From Garcia nutans (taxonomy: Eukaryota > Streptophyta > Magnoliopsida > Malpighiales > Euphorbiaceae): a DNA stretch of 64,000 nucleotides. Below the pieces are notes generated by a model, which was not told the origin of the DNA, made no database searches, and saw only the letters and a list, made by a program, of their open reading frames with translations. The DNA lies in NCBI GenBank assembly GCA_947685225.1, contig CANTUV010000009.1:2480001-2544000 (forward strand), in the 5' to 3' direction. The translations under genes and the position numbers were made by a program. How positions within the stretch are numbered: the stretch's first letter is position 1; each line of letters begins with the position of its first letter. Positions 1 to 12,216 of this stretch are shown here, in pieces.

Positions 1-440
1 GAAGGTAGGCCCCCTACCTGGATATCCAGCTTGCGTTGATACATAAATGATGGAGATAATTTATGGTATGCCTGGGTTTCATAGTTTGGCATATGTTTGG
101 ATAGCTGTGCTTAATTTGATGGTTTTATTTTTTTTCATTTTCAAAGTCCAATTTGAGCTTGAAATATCGTAATATGTCCAGTTGTGCAAAGTCTAACCAG
201 CAAAAATGTGAATATATTGGTGCAAAGTCTAATAAGATGTGAATATTGGTTTAGCATTGTTGTGCGGAGTGTAATAAGGTTGGCTTGTGAATATTGAATG
301 ATTCCAGATTTGTATCTTTACACCAATTACTGATTGTAAGTTCTTCATATTTGTTCTCATTTGCTTTTTAGCTGTTACTGTAACTGTTGGCTGTAATACC
401 AAAATGTTATGAATCCAAATTTGAATTTAATAACAATATA
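1..440 (+). other. possible 3' end of an upstream gene (last codons plus 3' UTR)
   Basis: Frame 1 is open from the window edge and reads EGRPPTWISSLR followed by TGA at 37-39. The stretch is GC-richer than what follows. After it comes T-rich sequence that looks like a plant 3' UTR and fades into AT-rich intergenic DNA at about 420-440. Twelve codons are too few to name a family, so this is an inference from composition and position. It could equally be intronic sequence. Confidence 0.3.
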
Positions 441-685
441 TATTTTATTGAACAAAAAGAAATTATTCTTAAAGAAACCTGCCACTCAAACCTACTCCCC
501 CACTATAATAAGGAAGCTTAATTATTGACTATCAAATAATTAAAAAGAAAAAATTAATCGAGAAATGGAAGAATTCAGCTCCATGACAAACATTAGGTAA
601 TATTTAATTTAATTTCATAACAATATTTAATATTTGAAATTAAAATTTTCAATAATTAGGTGATATTTAACAATAATGTTTAATT

Positions 686-1217
686 GAGGGTGTTTCACAA
701 AACTTAAAATCTGGTCAAAACTGATTATAAGCAGTTTTTAGATTATAAGTTGTTTATTTAAATGTTTTTGAAAACTTAAATAGTAGATTATAATATGATT
801 TTAATAAGTTTTTTAAAAGTTGGGTTTTGCTACTTTTTTTAAACACTTATTTTTTAAGCAGTTTTGACCAAGTAAAAGACCATACTATCCCTACCTAATA
901 TTCAATTTTTCAAATTTGCCCATCTTATACACTTTATTATTATTATTATTGCAAAATAAATTTTGAATTGACATTTAAAAAATTATTTTTATACAATAAA
1001 TAAACTCAGGGACAGTTTGATCATTTTGACAGTTTCTGCAATTAAAAACTGATTATAAGCTGATTTTACAGAAACACTTAACTGATTATAAACTGATTAT
1101 CAGCTGATTATTAACTAGTTTACAGAAACGCTTAACTGCTTATTTTTAATCTGATTATAATCTAAAAATCACTTATTCACAATAAGCTGAAAAGCTCCAA
1201 TTTTAAGAAACACCCTC
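686..1217. mobile_element. MITE-like element, about 530 bp
   Basis: The left end (GAGGGTGTTTC at 686-696) is the reverse complement of the right end (GAAACACCCTC at 1207-1217). The similarity continues imperfectly inward. The interior repeats CTGATTATAAGC-type and CAGAAACRCTTAACTG-type motifs several times (about 1040-1150) and has no coding potential. GGGTGTTT termini are typical of plant hAT-like MITEs. I could not find a clean target-site duplication, so the exact ends and superfamily are uncertain. Confidence 0.5.
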
Positions 1218-1726
1218 ATATAAGATTTTCAAAAATTAACAATTACTTAATCAATAAATAAATTAAATAATATATTTTTTTTCATTCACAAATAATTATC
1301 ACTTTAGAGTGATAAGTTTTATTCATAATTAATTGTCATTTTATAAAAATTAAGATTATTTTATAGTTTTATTTCAAAATTATCCCTATATAAATATTAA
1401 AAAAAATATTATTAATGAAATGAATAATAAATTAAGGAGAATATTAGTTTAATAAAGTGATTATATAAAATAAATTATTATATAATTTTTTTAATTTTTA
1501 TATAAAAATTTTAAAATAATAATTATTTGTAAAAGGAGGAGGGTTAAATAATAAATTTGCTAAATTTATATTAATAGAAAATATAACAAAATAAAATTTT
1601 ACAGACCTAACTGTAAATTTAGTGAGTTTGAGGAAGGGATAAAAAAATGTGAGAGAATAAATTTTAAAAATTAAACATAAATTTAATAAACAAAATAAAA
1701 AAGGTGATATTGTATTAATTAAAGTC

Positions 1727-1734
1727 TATAAAAC
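1727..1734 (+). promoter_or_regulatory. TATA box candidate for the SR45a-like gene
   Basis: TATAAAAC lies 123 bp upstream of the start codon. It is followed at the expected distance by a GC-richer, pyrimidine-containing leader at about 1760-1856. It is the best TATA match in this leader. The assignment rests on motif and position only. Confidence 0.45.
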
Positions 1735-1856
1735 CCAAAAATTAAACCGAAAAAGACAAACAAGCCCCGTTTCCACAATAAGCGATATCCAGTCTCGCCT
1801 CTTACTCAAAAAGCCCTAAAGCATCGCCTCTCAGATTTCTCCTGTTAACGTTCAAA

Positions 1857-4102
1857 ATGGTGACTTTCTCTTTCCTTTTGTCTCTATAATATGTTAATTT
1901 TAATGGGTTATTGCTCTTTGCAATTTTGATTTTTAGAAATCTGGGGATCTAATTGATGGCGTTTTGATTGTTTCGCAGGCCGATTCTCCTGGCAAAAGGT
2001 AAGACCTTGAAGCGTGGATTTGATTCTCTATTATTGAAGCGCGATCTTGTTATAATTTGCCATGTTCTAAATTAGGGTTTCTGAGCTTACAAACAATTGG
2101 TGTTTTGTTTTTTGTTAGCAGTTGGTAAAGTAACTGTTAGGTTAGTTTCTGTTTCTCCACCATTTTTAGAGCTTGAAAATGATGGGAACTACAAATATTG
2201 GAGAATTCTATAATGGATGTTTGAATAAATTTCTTTTGTTTATTAAAATTTGATATCTTGATTCTAGAACCTAACACATTTTAATTTTCGACTTAAATTT
2301 ATGTTTTTTTTATGTGGATTTATCAGGAATTCACACTCACTTTCTCCATGGAGGGAACAGTCCAGATCAAGATCTCGTTCCAGGTCAAGGTCCAGATCTA
2401 GGTCTTTGTCCCGACCAAGGCATAGATCCCGATCCCGGAGTCGTGGAAGGTATTGTAACTCTAATATTCTATTCATGTTTTTGTTTTGTGCTACTGGGTT
2501 GTCTTGTATCCATATTATTTTTTCTGCTGTGTTCAACATCTTATTAATGGGTTTTTTACATGGATGGTGGTGCTTCTCTTCAGATCAAGTTCCAGAAGCC
2601 GTGGGAGGTTAGTTGCAAACATAAGTTCTGCAATTCTTAGATTCGCACTACTTGTAACAATATCATATGCTGTCGTATTTCTTTTGGTTGATTCATGTGC
2701 CTTTATTGTTTTTTGCATAGCTGAGTTTTCTTTGACTCGTTGCTCTTTGGAAATTATGTGGCAGGAGTGATGCTGTAAATTCTGGAAATACTCTATATGT
2801 GACTGGTCTGTCTGCAAGGGTCACACAGAGGGACCTTGAAGAACATTTCTCCAAGGAGGGAAAGGTTGGATACTTTAACTTGCTTACCTAGATGGATGGA
2901 TGTCAGTTCATTCATAATTATTCTTCTTTAGCATTTATTATTTTGCTTATATCAATAACAAGTTATTTTTTGGGATAGGTTTCCTCGTGTTTTCTTGTTG
3001 TGGAGCCCCGGACACGCATTTCCCGTGGTTTTGCTTTTGTCACAATGGACAATGTTGATGATGCCAACCGTTGTGTCAAGTATCTCAATCAATCTGTTTT
3101 AGAGGGCCGATATATAACAGTGGAGAAGGTAATGTGATTGTGCCCTTGGTGTTAAACACGAGTCAGCTTTGATTGGATCTTTCTTCTTAACTTGAAGGTT
3201 TTCTGGTTATATTCAGAAGACATTGCGTCAGCTATGTTGGCAGCAATCAAAGATGATCAGTTCATCCCTGTCAATTGTCAAATTAAGTGAAACAGCTTGA
3301 TCAATGGCCAGCTTAAACAACTTTCAAATGCTTGTGATCAACTAAACATAGCAACTTTATTGCTCAACATCTATACAACCTCAGCATCCAATTTCAACTA
3401 ATCAACGGAAATTACCATCAGCATTCAATTTCAACTCTCAACTAATCAACGGACATTACCAACAACTTTCTAATCAGGCTTATGGTATTCTATAATACCT
3501 GGCACTTAGTTAATGCACACTGGTCATGTGTGCCTAGTTGTTTTCTTTGGTAGCTTGTTTACCTCCCTTGGACATTTCCTAGTGCATTTATCACTTGATA
3601 TATTTTTGTGTTTATAAACTTTTGCGTGTGTGAATACTTGACTACAAATTTGTAGGTATCATGCATAGCTAGAATTACAAGCTTGCTTTGTTCAGGTTAA
3701 ATTTTTTATTATTGTAATTTGGAGAATTAATGTGACTTTTTTTTCTCAGTCCCGGAGGAAAAGGCCAAGAACTCCAACACCTGGACACTATCTTGGGCTG
3801 AAAAGTAATAGAGACTATGGTAAGTTTGAATTCTCCATGTTTCATATAAGGAAATTGCTTTCTGTAAATTAAGTGAACATTCTAACTTTGAACTTCTATT
3901 TTCCCCTTGAATTTGGGAAGGCTACCGAGGTGATCGCGGTAGATATCGTGAACGTGGCCGTGATGACTATCGAAGGTCTCCAAGGCGCTCTCCTTATCGT
4001 GGGTGTTATGATTATTCTCCTAGGCATTCTCCCTGTGGTGGAAGATCAAGGAGGGATAGGTCTAGATCACCTTATTCTCCTCCTTATCGTGGCCCTAGGT
4101 GA
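1857..4102 (+). CDS. SR45A: SR45a / Transformer-2-like serine-arginine splicing factor (8 coding exons)
   Basis: Coding exons are 1857-1859 (the ATG only), 1979-1998, 2327-2449, 2584-2607, 2765-2864, 2979-3128, 3750-3819 and 3921-4102. All introns are GT-AG and phases agree, giving 223 aa. The N-terminus begins MADSPGK. An RS domain (residues about 13-58) has repeated RS dipeptides. One RRM spans about 65-140, with RNP2-like LYVTGL (67-72) and RNP1 RGFAFVTM (106-113). It is followed by SRRKRPRTPTPGHYLGLK, typical of SR45a proteins, and a C-terminal RS/RY-rich tail. The RS-RRM-RS order is that of Tra2-like factors, nuclear proteins that bind pre-mRNA and promote exon inclusion. In Arabidopsis this gene is stress-induced and alternatively spliced. 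The last exon reads CCT AGG TGA, so the stop overlaps a possible donor (AG|GTGAGG); splicing there would give a different C-terminus. The ATG exon was chosen because it alone gives the family N-terminus. Confidence 0.9.
3217..3484 (+). other. candidate alternative (poison) exon in the SR45a intron after the RRM
   Basis: This lies inside the 621-bp intron 3129-3749. A good acceptor (TTATATTCAG) precedes 3217, and the block is CA/CAAC-rich, unlike the T-rich intron around it. It has a near-duplicate motif: CAACTAATCAACGGAAATTA and CAACTAATCAACGGACATTA. A weak donor (ATG|GTATTC) follows 3484. Joined in phase to the RRM exon, it adds about 27 codons and then TGA at 3298-3300. That would truncate the protein after the RRM and make the transcript a likely NMD target. 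Exon status is inferred from composition and splice sites. Confidence 0.4.
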
Positions 4103-4870
4103 GGCTGTGCTTTCATTCCATATGTGGAAATTATGGAGACTAATGGTGTAATGCAATTCAGACTGCAGCAGATGATTTTGTTTGTTTGTAATGCCAGAAA
4201 TGACTAATTGTTTGTGTTCCTTGTGGATGTGTAGTCTGTTGCTGATCAACTTTGTGGTTTAACAGTTTATGAAATAGTATGTGTGTTGTGGGTGGACTTA
4301 TTATGTGTTTTTTCCTTGAATGATTGATCCAACCATGAAAAATTAACTGCTCTTCAAGAGATTTGGATTGTTTTAGTTTGTTTTTTCAGCTCTTCATGGT
4401 ATTGTTTGGTTTTCTGTTAATTCTGGCTGCTAGATAGCTCTATTTTGTCCTCCACCTTCATGGTGGTAGGTTTTTGTAAGCCAGATCTATTTCTTTGGAA
4501 AAGAAACCAAGCATAATTTCAGAGGATGTTTATATTTTGAACTGCCTAACATGGCAGATGAAGTTTTCCAGTCCTACTCACTGTAAATCAAGGACACTTT
4601 TGAGAAGTGGTGGCTTTTTTCTAGTGCCCGGATCATCTCCATACTGGTTCTGGCGATTTACCCAGCCGTGTTTGCTTGTAAGCTGCTTTTCAAGTGCAGC
4701 TGATTGGTTATTTTTCTGGCACTTCTCTTTTTCCTCTGTTTTATTGTTACTCCTTGAATGGCTTTCCTTTCTATATGATTTAGATATGTTTAGGAAGGTT
4801 TTTTAGATGTAAAAATCATTTCTGTAGGTTGTTCTTCGGTTACTTGTTAATGAAATTTCTCTTTGGCCAA
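4103..4870 (+). other. probable 3' UTR of the SR45a-like gene
   Basis: Moderately T-rich, non-repetitive sequence follows the stop codon. It keeps transcript-like composition to about 4870 (TTAATGAAATTTC near 4848), after which the sequence becomes strongly AT-rich. It contains further GT and AG sites, so extra 3' splicing is possible. No conserved reading frame was found. Confidence 0.45.
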
Positions 4871-6028
4871 AAAAAAACATGAAAAATTAATTGTTTAGCC
4901 ACTGGTATATCTGCAATATTTTGACTGATTTAAATTGTTATACTCCATCTTGAGGTTAAGTTCTCCCATTTATTTTTAAATTTATATCATTAATATTTCT
5001 AAATTTCAATCTGATGTGGAAAAATTTTAATTTTGATTTCTTCTCATTGAATTTTTTTACATTATTATTTCATAATTTTCTGGGAAAATTAATGTAATTT
5101 TTTTAAAAATATTTTGGACATATAATTTCATGTGGTGCCGTGTAAAATTCATGGAATCATCATATTGATTTTGAGTAATTCAAATAAGTCACAATATTTA
5201 GTATTTATTAAAAAAATTAGATAATAATAAATACTATTCATTTGCATGTATAACATAAAATGCTAATTAATTATTTTCGATCTCTAAACTAATAAATATA
5301 TTTTCTTATTTATTTTTAAAAATGGAGCTTTAAACAGGTTATTTATTTATTTTCTAAATTCAGTTAAATCATATTTAAATTTAATTTCAAAATATATGAT
5401 ATATAAAATTAATTAATAATTAAATTAGAGCTAAGTTATTTTATATGGAATTGAGTTTAAATTTTTTAAAATTTAGTTTAACTCATTTTGATTGTTGTAT
5501 TATCATTTATTTATTTTTAAATTAATATTATAAAATTATTTTAATTAATGATAAATTAATAATTATGTATTAAGCTAAGTTTTAATTTGAATTATGAACT
5601 GTAGTCAAAAATTAAAATTTTTCTTATACTTTTTGAATTCAATAGGAGTTTTCTTTCTATATTCAGATTAAATTTGAATTTTTTAATGGAAGAATTAAAA
5701 TAATTTAACTTATGATCTAATTTAAACTCTAATTAAATATTATATCTTAAATTAAACTAAAAAAATATTCACAATTTATTAATATTTATGCAATATTTTT
5801 AAAAATTATTTATTATTTAAATATTTTTAAAAATTATTTATTATTTAAATATTTTTAATAAATAAAATTTTAAAATTAATATATATTTTTTACAATATTA
5901 TAATTTATAACAATTTTAATAATTTATTTATTAATAAATAATACAGTGCCTCAAAAGGCCTAAAGGCATGACTCAAAATTCCAAAATCTCGATTCCCATT
6001 CTCAGGACCTGGAAAAGTGCTGACAGTA
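4871..6028. other. AT-rich intergenic DNA and AKRP 5' leader
   Basis: No gene is seen. The DNA is very AT-rich, with a perfect 27-bp tandem duplication at about 5793-5848 (unit like ATTTTTAAAAATTATTTATT). Composition changes sharply at about 5940, which should mark the promoter and 5' UTR of the ankyrin gene. AATAATTTATTTATTAATAAAT near 5918-5940 could serve as a TATA region. Confidence 0.5.
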
Positions 6029-9000
6029 ATGGCTCCTTCTCTGCTAAACCCACAAACTCCCAAAATACTATCCCCTCTGTATCTCTCTCCATTTCCCAAA
6101 CTTTCATCTGCTCAAACCCTAAAATACCCATCGAAATTCTACTCTCTTTCACCTTCTCTTCAATTCTCCTCTTTCCCTCTGCAAAACCATGACTTTGTTG
6201 AAGACGACAATGCCATGGGCGACTGTCTCGTCTTCGAAGAAGGTGTTTTCGAGGACCCATATCTTCAAACTAACTTCAATGGCTATCTTGATACAGATTA
6301 TGATTCAAACAATTTCACAATGAAGAAGCCCAAACCCAATACTGATAGCAAGAAGATGAAGAAGAATGAAGTAGAAGTTGAAACAGAGAATTTGGTTCCT
6401 GAAAAATGGAGACAAGTGCAAGCGGAGATTAATATTACTAAGAAACAGAGGCGAAAGATTGCTCAAGAAATGGAATTTAATAGCCGAGTTGAAAAGAAGA
6501 AGAAAGGGTTGCTTCCTATAAGGAGTATTAATTTGGAGGAGTATAAGACTTTTAGAGAAGCTAAATTGGCTCAATTGACCCCACTTGTTCTTGAAAATCC
6601 TTCAAATTTTCCTGTAAAGGAGGAGGAAGATGAAGAGGAAGAAAACAAGGTTGAAATGAGTGGGATTAGTAGTAGTAGTAAGAGAGTGGCACCTAAGAAT
6701 CCAAGATGGGCAGTTTATGGGAAAGGTTTCGATGATGTTACTGAGTTCTTTAACAGTGCGAATTATGAGCCTGGTGTTAAGAAATCTGAAGGTGTTATTG
6801 CTTTTCTCCTTCAGTTTTTGTAGTTGGGTTTCAATCTTTGATATGAAATGAATAATGAATTGTTTTGTTGTCTAACATTAATTGTATGAATAAACAGGCC
6901 CTCGCAAGTTGTTCTCTAAAGAGGAAAAAGTTTTGTTAAACAAGAAGATACCTGATCTTGCAGCTGCTACCTCAGTGAGTTCACCATTTGCTAGAATGAA
7001 TGCTTGTTAAGATTTGTTTCATTTTTTATCGTCATATTATCTGTTTCTTTGATTTTCCAACTACGTTTAATCTATTTGCATATTTGGGGAAGTTAATTAT
7101 AGCTCACACTGCATGTGCTCTTCCTCACTGTTACATGTCCTGCCCAGCATGAATTAGTTTATTGTAGAATTATCGTTTTCTAAAACATGTTATATATGAT
7201 ATTATATCTTTAATTATTTTATGACTTTAGTGAAATTCTTGGCAGAACAAATGGCTACCATTGCAAACACTTGCTGCATCAGGAGAATTCTACCTTGTGG
7301 ATGCTTTGTTGAAAAATAATGTTGATATCAATGCTGTGAATGCGGTAGGTAGAATCTCAATGGAGTTCTACCATTGTTTGTTTTGCTTTCCTTATGTCAA
7401 AAATGCTTGGATTAGATTTTCACGGTTGCTCTTGTTTTGAGCCTTGCATGATATTGTTCTGTTCAGGATGGTTTGACTGCACTTCATAAAGCAATAATTT
7501 GCAAAAAGCAAGCAATTACCAACTATCTTTTGAGAGAATCAGCAAATCCTTTTGTCCGAGATTCAGTGAGTACATACTCTTTACTATTTTTAAATTTAAA
7601 GTCTATTTATTATCAGGTAAAAGTATATGTTTGTTTTGTGTTTGTCTGACCATTGAAAATCTATTCTTGGGATTGGTCACTATCTTTATCTGCATCTTGG
7701 TGCCTAATTTAAAAGTCAGAAGTGTCTTTATGCCATCTTGTTTATGTTATTTTTGTTGTTTGTTAATGAGGCTTGTTTGTCAAATCCATTGAAACAAATA
7801 CTGCTTTATTAGCTATTATCATGGCAATATGTGTTTTTTAAGTTAAGGAACATTGTCAATTTTACCTTAATTGTGGACAATTCTATCAGTTTAGGTGGGG
7901 CATCTTTCTGTTGATATGATTCACTTAATTTTGGCTATTGATTGAGTAATATTTGTGCTCTATCCTCTGAACTGTATTACAGTGTTGCTGGCTATGTCTA
8001 ACAGCAATGTCGATTATAAACTTGTGGCCCTGATATTCACTTTAATATCATTCATTTAATTTATGAGTTTGATTCTATTAAATATTGTTTTACCTCTTCT
8101 TCCTTGTTGACAACAGGATGGGGCTACCTTGATGCATTATGCTGTCCAAACAGCGTCTACTCCTGCTATTAAACTTCTTCTGTTATATAATGTTGATATA
8201 AATCTTCAAGACAATGTGTGTTTGATTCTAACATACCTTTTCTTGCACTTTTTCTCTTAACTTTGATGTTTCATGAGTCAACTCAACACTATTTCACCCT
8301 TTAGGATGGATGGACACCGTTACATGTTGCTGTTCAAGCCCTGAGAACAGATATAGTAAAGCTTTTATTAATTAAAGGAGCTGATAAGACATTAAAAAAC
8401 CAGGTAAACATCTACTGATTGCAGTGGATCACCTTGGGCAGGGGCTTGTTTTGACTGTATTCAATTGCATTTTTTGTTTGCATCTCTGTTTTATAAATTG
8501 GCTGTGATGGCTAATGCTACTTTTATGTAGTTTGAGTCTTGATTTGTCCTAAAGTCACTTTATATGCTTTCCGAGTTTTCAAACCAGTGCCTTCCTCATC
8601 TTTTTTTAACACCTGAATACCTTCTGATTGATAGTGACGATAACTATTGGGTTCTGTAATGTGCAAAAAGGTCACTATGAATTAGTTGAACTGTTTATAT
8701 GATTGTTCACACAAATGCATATTAATCACTTTATGAGCTTGTATCTAATCGATGTGGAATAGCCTCTTAATTGACAACTGGACTAAAATAATTTTTGATA
8801 AGTCTAGTTGGCACTTGCAATTTGTTATATGGACTAGGTAAAGAGAATCTAAAACCCACCATGAGGCAATTTATGAGATAACTAAATTGTAAAAATCAAT
8901 TATATTCTGATGCCATGTTGAAATTTTAATATATATTTAGTGTCAAAGTTTAAAAGGTAGCTGTTAAGATTAGAGCACTTATTATTAATCACTTTCTGTG

Positions 9001-9365
9001 TTTATATTTCGGGACTTTTTCCCATATTATATTCTTAATAGTATAGTTTAGTTGGGGCGATTTTTTATTATTGCATGATATTTTTCTGCTGCTGAAATTC
9101 ATTCTTCTGTCGTTTAACCCCACTGCCTTTCGAGCAGTTCTGTGTTGCATGTTTATAATGTCGGGCTGAGTGATTCTTTGTTTTTATGACATAGGATGGT
9201 TTAACCCCCCTTGATCTTTGCCTCTATTCTGGTCAAGACACTAGAACTTATGAGCTTATCAAGCTGTTGAAGCAATTTCCCCAGAAACCAACTGCTTTGA
9301 CAGGGCCACGGTATCATTCAGATTTGCAGGGATCATCAGCTCAATTGAAGACTCTGAAAGTCTAA
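6029..9365 (+). CDS. AKRP: plastid ankyrin-repeat protein, AKRP type (7 coding exons)
   Basis: Coding exons are 6029-6791, 6898-6974, 7246-7344, 7467-7565, 8117-8215, 8305-8403 and 9195-9365. All introns are GT-AG and the phases agree, giving 468 aa. The first ~50 residues are Ser/Pro-rich with few acidic residues, as in a chloroplast transit peptide. A Lys/Glu-rich acidic middle follows, including the family block KWRQVQAEINITKKQRRKIA and then RVAPKNPRWAVYGKGF. Residues about 281-450 are five ankyrin repeats; four 99-bp exons each encode one 33-aa repeat, and the first bases of repeats 2-5 read DG. The block order matches Arabidopsis AKRP (ankyrin repeat protein), whose product works with EMB506 in plastid differentiation and embryo development; here that is family knowledge. 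Ankyrin repeats bind proteins and have no catalytic residues. The ATG at 6029 is the first ATG in this frame; the frame is open slightly further upstream without one. No lesion is visible. Confidence 0.93.
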
Positions 9366-10334
9366 TTTTGATCTGGCCATTGAAAAACAAGAATGTGGTT
9401 AAAGAAAGCAAATACAGTGAAAAATGAAGAGAGACCAAATGGCTAGATATAGGTTGTAATTTTTGTAATTATGATACGAAATCGTTTATTTATGGTCTAT
9501 ATCTTATGCATGCATTTGGCATAAAATAATCCTTTTATTTGATTTTCTTATTCCTAGAAACAACATATAATTATGTCTTGCTAAAACTCTATTGTTAGTT
9601 TTGGTGAATTTGGTCCTAATGGAGTTTTGGAATTCAGTGTTTCACATCATTGTAAAATATTTAATTATAAAACTAGTAAAATTTTGACTTCAGATTCTAA
9701 AATTTTAAATTCTTGAGAATAATTTGTAAATTTAAAGAATTTTGTTTGAAACTTTATTTTTAAATAAAACTAAATAGATTGCACCTTTTGTCAAGATGAA
9801 ATACAATGTAGTTATATTTTCATAATTATATTTTTCTAAAAAAATATCATTTGATAATAAAAATGATTTTTTTATCATAAAATATTAGATTATGTTTAAC
9901 CAAACAAAACAAATTGAATTTAGTGTCAAAAACTGCATTCTTTCAATGTTAATTTCATAGTGAATCAAATTTAATAATGCACTTTATTTATCTTGAAAAT
10001 ATCAAACCATGAAATAGGGAAAGGAGAAATTATATTATGCATTTTGGAACGATGAACTAATTAAAATTTGATACATGACAACTTTTAGAAATAATAAAAA
10101 AAAATTTTTTTAATCAATATTCACCCAATAATTAATTTTCTTAATTTCACATAATTTTTTTTAAATCTTTACAGTTTATTATAAGAATGACTTTCAGTTT
10201 ATTATGAGGTGACAATGCAAAATATTCCAAATTTAAGCAAAAGATAATATTTTTTAAAATAGTAAATAGTAAAAAAAAAGTTTGAGATGTTATTTGGTTT
10301 TAGAATCTATCAATTGTGAAAAAAAAATTATTTA
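9366..10334. other. AKRP 3' UTR followed by AT-rich intergenic DNA
   Basis: The first ~170 bases have transcript-like composition, with ATAAAATAATCC near 9521 as a possible polyadenylation region. The rest is AT-rich and I recognise nothing in it. Confidence 0.4.
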
Positions 10335-11157
10335 AAAAGAGTTTGAGATTAATAAGAGTATATAAGTGAAAATGCTACTTAAGATTTTGAGTTGAAATAT
10401 GATATCAAATTATAAGTATATTTTCTCACTAAAGTCCATCAAGTAGATCTCTTGAGTAATCAGGCTTCTCAACCCTAACATGTTATATTAGAGCCGATAA
10501 TTTGATATGAATGAGTATGGAGACCGTAGTTATATTTTTGGTTGTCTATATTCTTTCATGTGGAAGAGCAAAAAGTTACTTTCAATAACAAAAAGTTATT
10601 TCCTGTGAGCATCAAACCGGTAAAAATATAAATAGCTCTAATTGACACTGTATACTAAAATCAATGTCTAGAAAAAGAGCCAAAAGTTCAGTAAAGACGA
10701 GCGTGGAAGAGCAAAAGCTATTCTCAGTAGATTATAGACCGATGAAAATATAAAAAAAACTCTAGATAACTTTGTATACTCAAATTCATAGTTTAGCAAG
10801 GACGAGTATAGAAAAGCAAATATTACTTTCAGTGGACTTTAGATAGGTGAAAATATAAAAAGCTCTAGGTGATGCTATATATTCAGGTCCATGTCGAGAA
10901 AGAATTTCATTTGAGAAAAAGTCAAAACTCGATGTGAGAATTCATACTTAAGAAAGAGATTATTGAAATTTATCGAGAGGAATTTCATATTGATAAAAGA
11001 TGTAATTAATAAAAGATATAGAAGTAAAAATGAACCATAGACCAAATATTTTAAAGTTTTAAATTAAAATATGGTATTAATTCATAAGTATATTTTTTTA
11101 TTAAAGTCCATCAAATAGATCTTTTGAGCAATGGAGCTTTCCGATCTCAATATTTAG
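10335..11157 (+). mobile_element. TRIM-like miniature LTR element
   Basis: Two diverged direct repeats flank the unit. The left copy is about 10335-10480 and the right copy about 10985-11157. Their most similar parts contain TAAGTATATTTT, AAAGTCCATCAA and AGATCT.TTGAG. Directly after the left copy comes TGTTATATTAGAGCCGAT (10481-10498), which resembles the initiator-Met-tRNA primer site TGGTATCAGAGCC with mutations. The interior of about 500 bp has no coding capacity and carries a tandem array. LTR, primer site, short non-coding interior and LTR is the TRIM layout. Boundaries are approximate. Confidence 0.5.
10555..10905 (+). repeat. three diverged tandem units of about 115-130 bp
   Basis: Each unit contains a GTGGAAGAGCAAAA-like start, an ACTTTCAGT(A/G)GA-like part, ACCG(G/A)T(A/G)AAAATATAAA and CTCTA(G/A).TGA...GTATACTCA. 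Units start at about 10558, 10706 and 10807. They lie inside the TRIM-like element and are non-coding. Confidence 0.5.
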
Positions 11158-12215
11158 TTGATGAGAAAAGTTGAGAAAAATAAAATAAAAAAATAGAGAT
11201 GTATAAAGAGAAAGTGAGTCTTTTTTGTTGAAAGGATAAAAAGTGAAGTTTTATTTTATTAATTATTATAAAAATTATATAATTTTTTTATTATGTTGTA
11301 TTTTTAAAAGATTTTATTTTTTTATTATTTTAAAAAAGTTGCCACATGTTAAATTTTATTTGTTTGCCATTTTAACGGTGACTCCTAGTTGGAATCATAA
11401 ATGGATAAAAAACCGTCAACCAATTTTATAAAATTTTTATATATTTTGTCAATGATATTTTGATAGTTTTATAAAAATATATAATAAATTATATAAATCT
11501 AATAAATTAAAAAATTGATCACAAATTTTAATAAATTTAAAAATATTTTAAAATTTTAATAGACTTTGTAAATTTTTTTTAAATTTTTTGGCAGTTTTAT
11601 AAAAAATTGTAAATGCATGATATAATTTCTCAGGGAAAAGAAAAACATATTGCAAGATATGTGAAAATCACAAAAAATGAATTAGCTTATTTTTATTATT
11701 TAAATCAATTAAAATTGGATTGGTTGTAATCTTTTGATATTCTATTTTACTTTACCCTTACAGTTTGACTACATTGATGAAGATATTTTGGCTTTAAATT
11801 TGTATTTTGTTTTTCATTTATGATTTTCTTATATTTCTAATCAAAATTAAAATGTCATTATCATTCTTATACTTTTATCAAAATTAAAATGTCTTTATAA
11901 AAAAAATCAAAATTAAAATGTCATTATCAAATCAAACAGCTATCAGTTTAAACTTAAATTTTTCTCTTAATCTTTTTGGGGAGTTAATCTTTGTAGTATA
12001 TAAGAGAAATGTAAAATTAGAATTTTCTCTAAAATTATATCATTACAAGTTTCGTCTCAATTAAAATTTTAACTAATAATGATAGAAAAATAAAATTTTC
12101 AGAATAATCATATTTAATTTTCTCAACAAAATAGGTAACATCTATTAAATGTGAAAGGTTTTATACATAAATAATTCTTAAGAATTTAATATAAATTTGA
12201 TTTAAATTTATATTT
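11158..12215. other. AT-rich intergenic DNA
   Basis: No gene is seen. A short motif (TCAAAATTAAAATGTC followed by ATTATC or TTTATA) is repeated three times between about 11839 and 11928. The rest is low-complexity A/T sequence. Confidence 0.5.
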
Positions 12216-12216
12216 G

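Noticed and set aside
2264..2817. Open frames on both strands over the SR45a RS-domain exons
   Set aside because: They are created by the repetitive RS codons and run through clear GT-AG introns. The + strand exons joined in phase give a known protein.
5905..6574. Minus-strand open frames over the first AKRP exon
   Set aside because: They are antisense shadows of a well-supported exon; no splice or start context and no recognisable protein.
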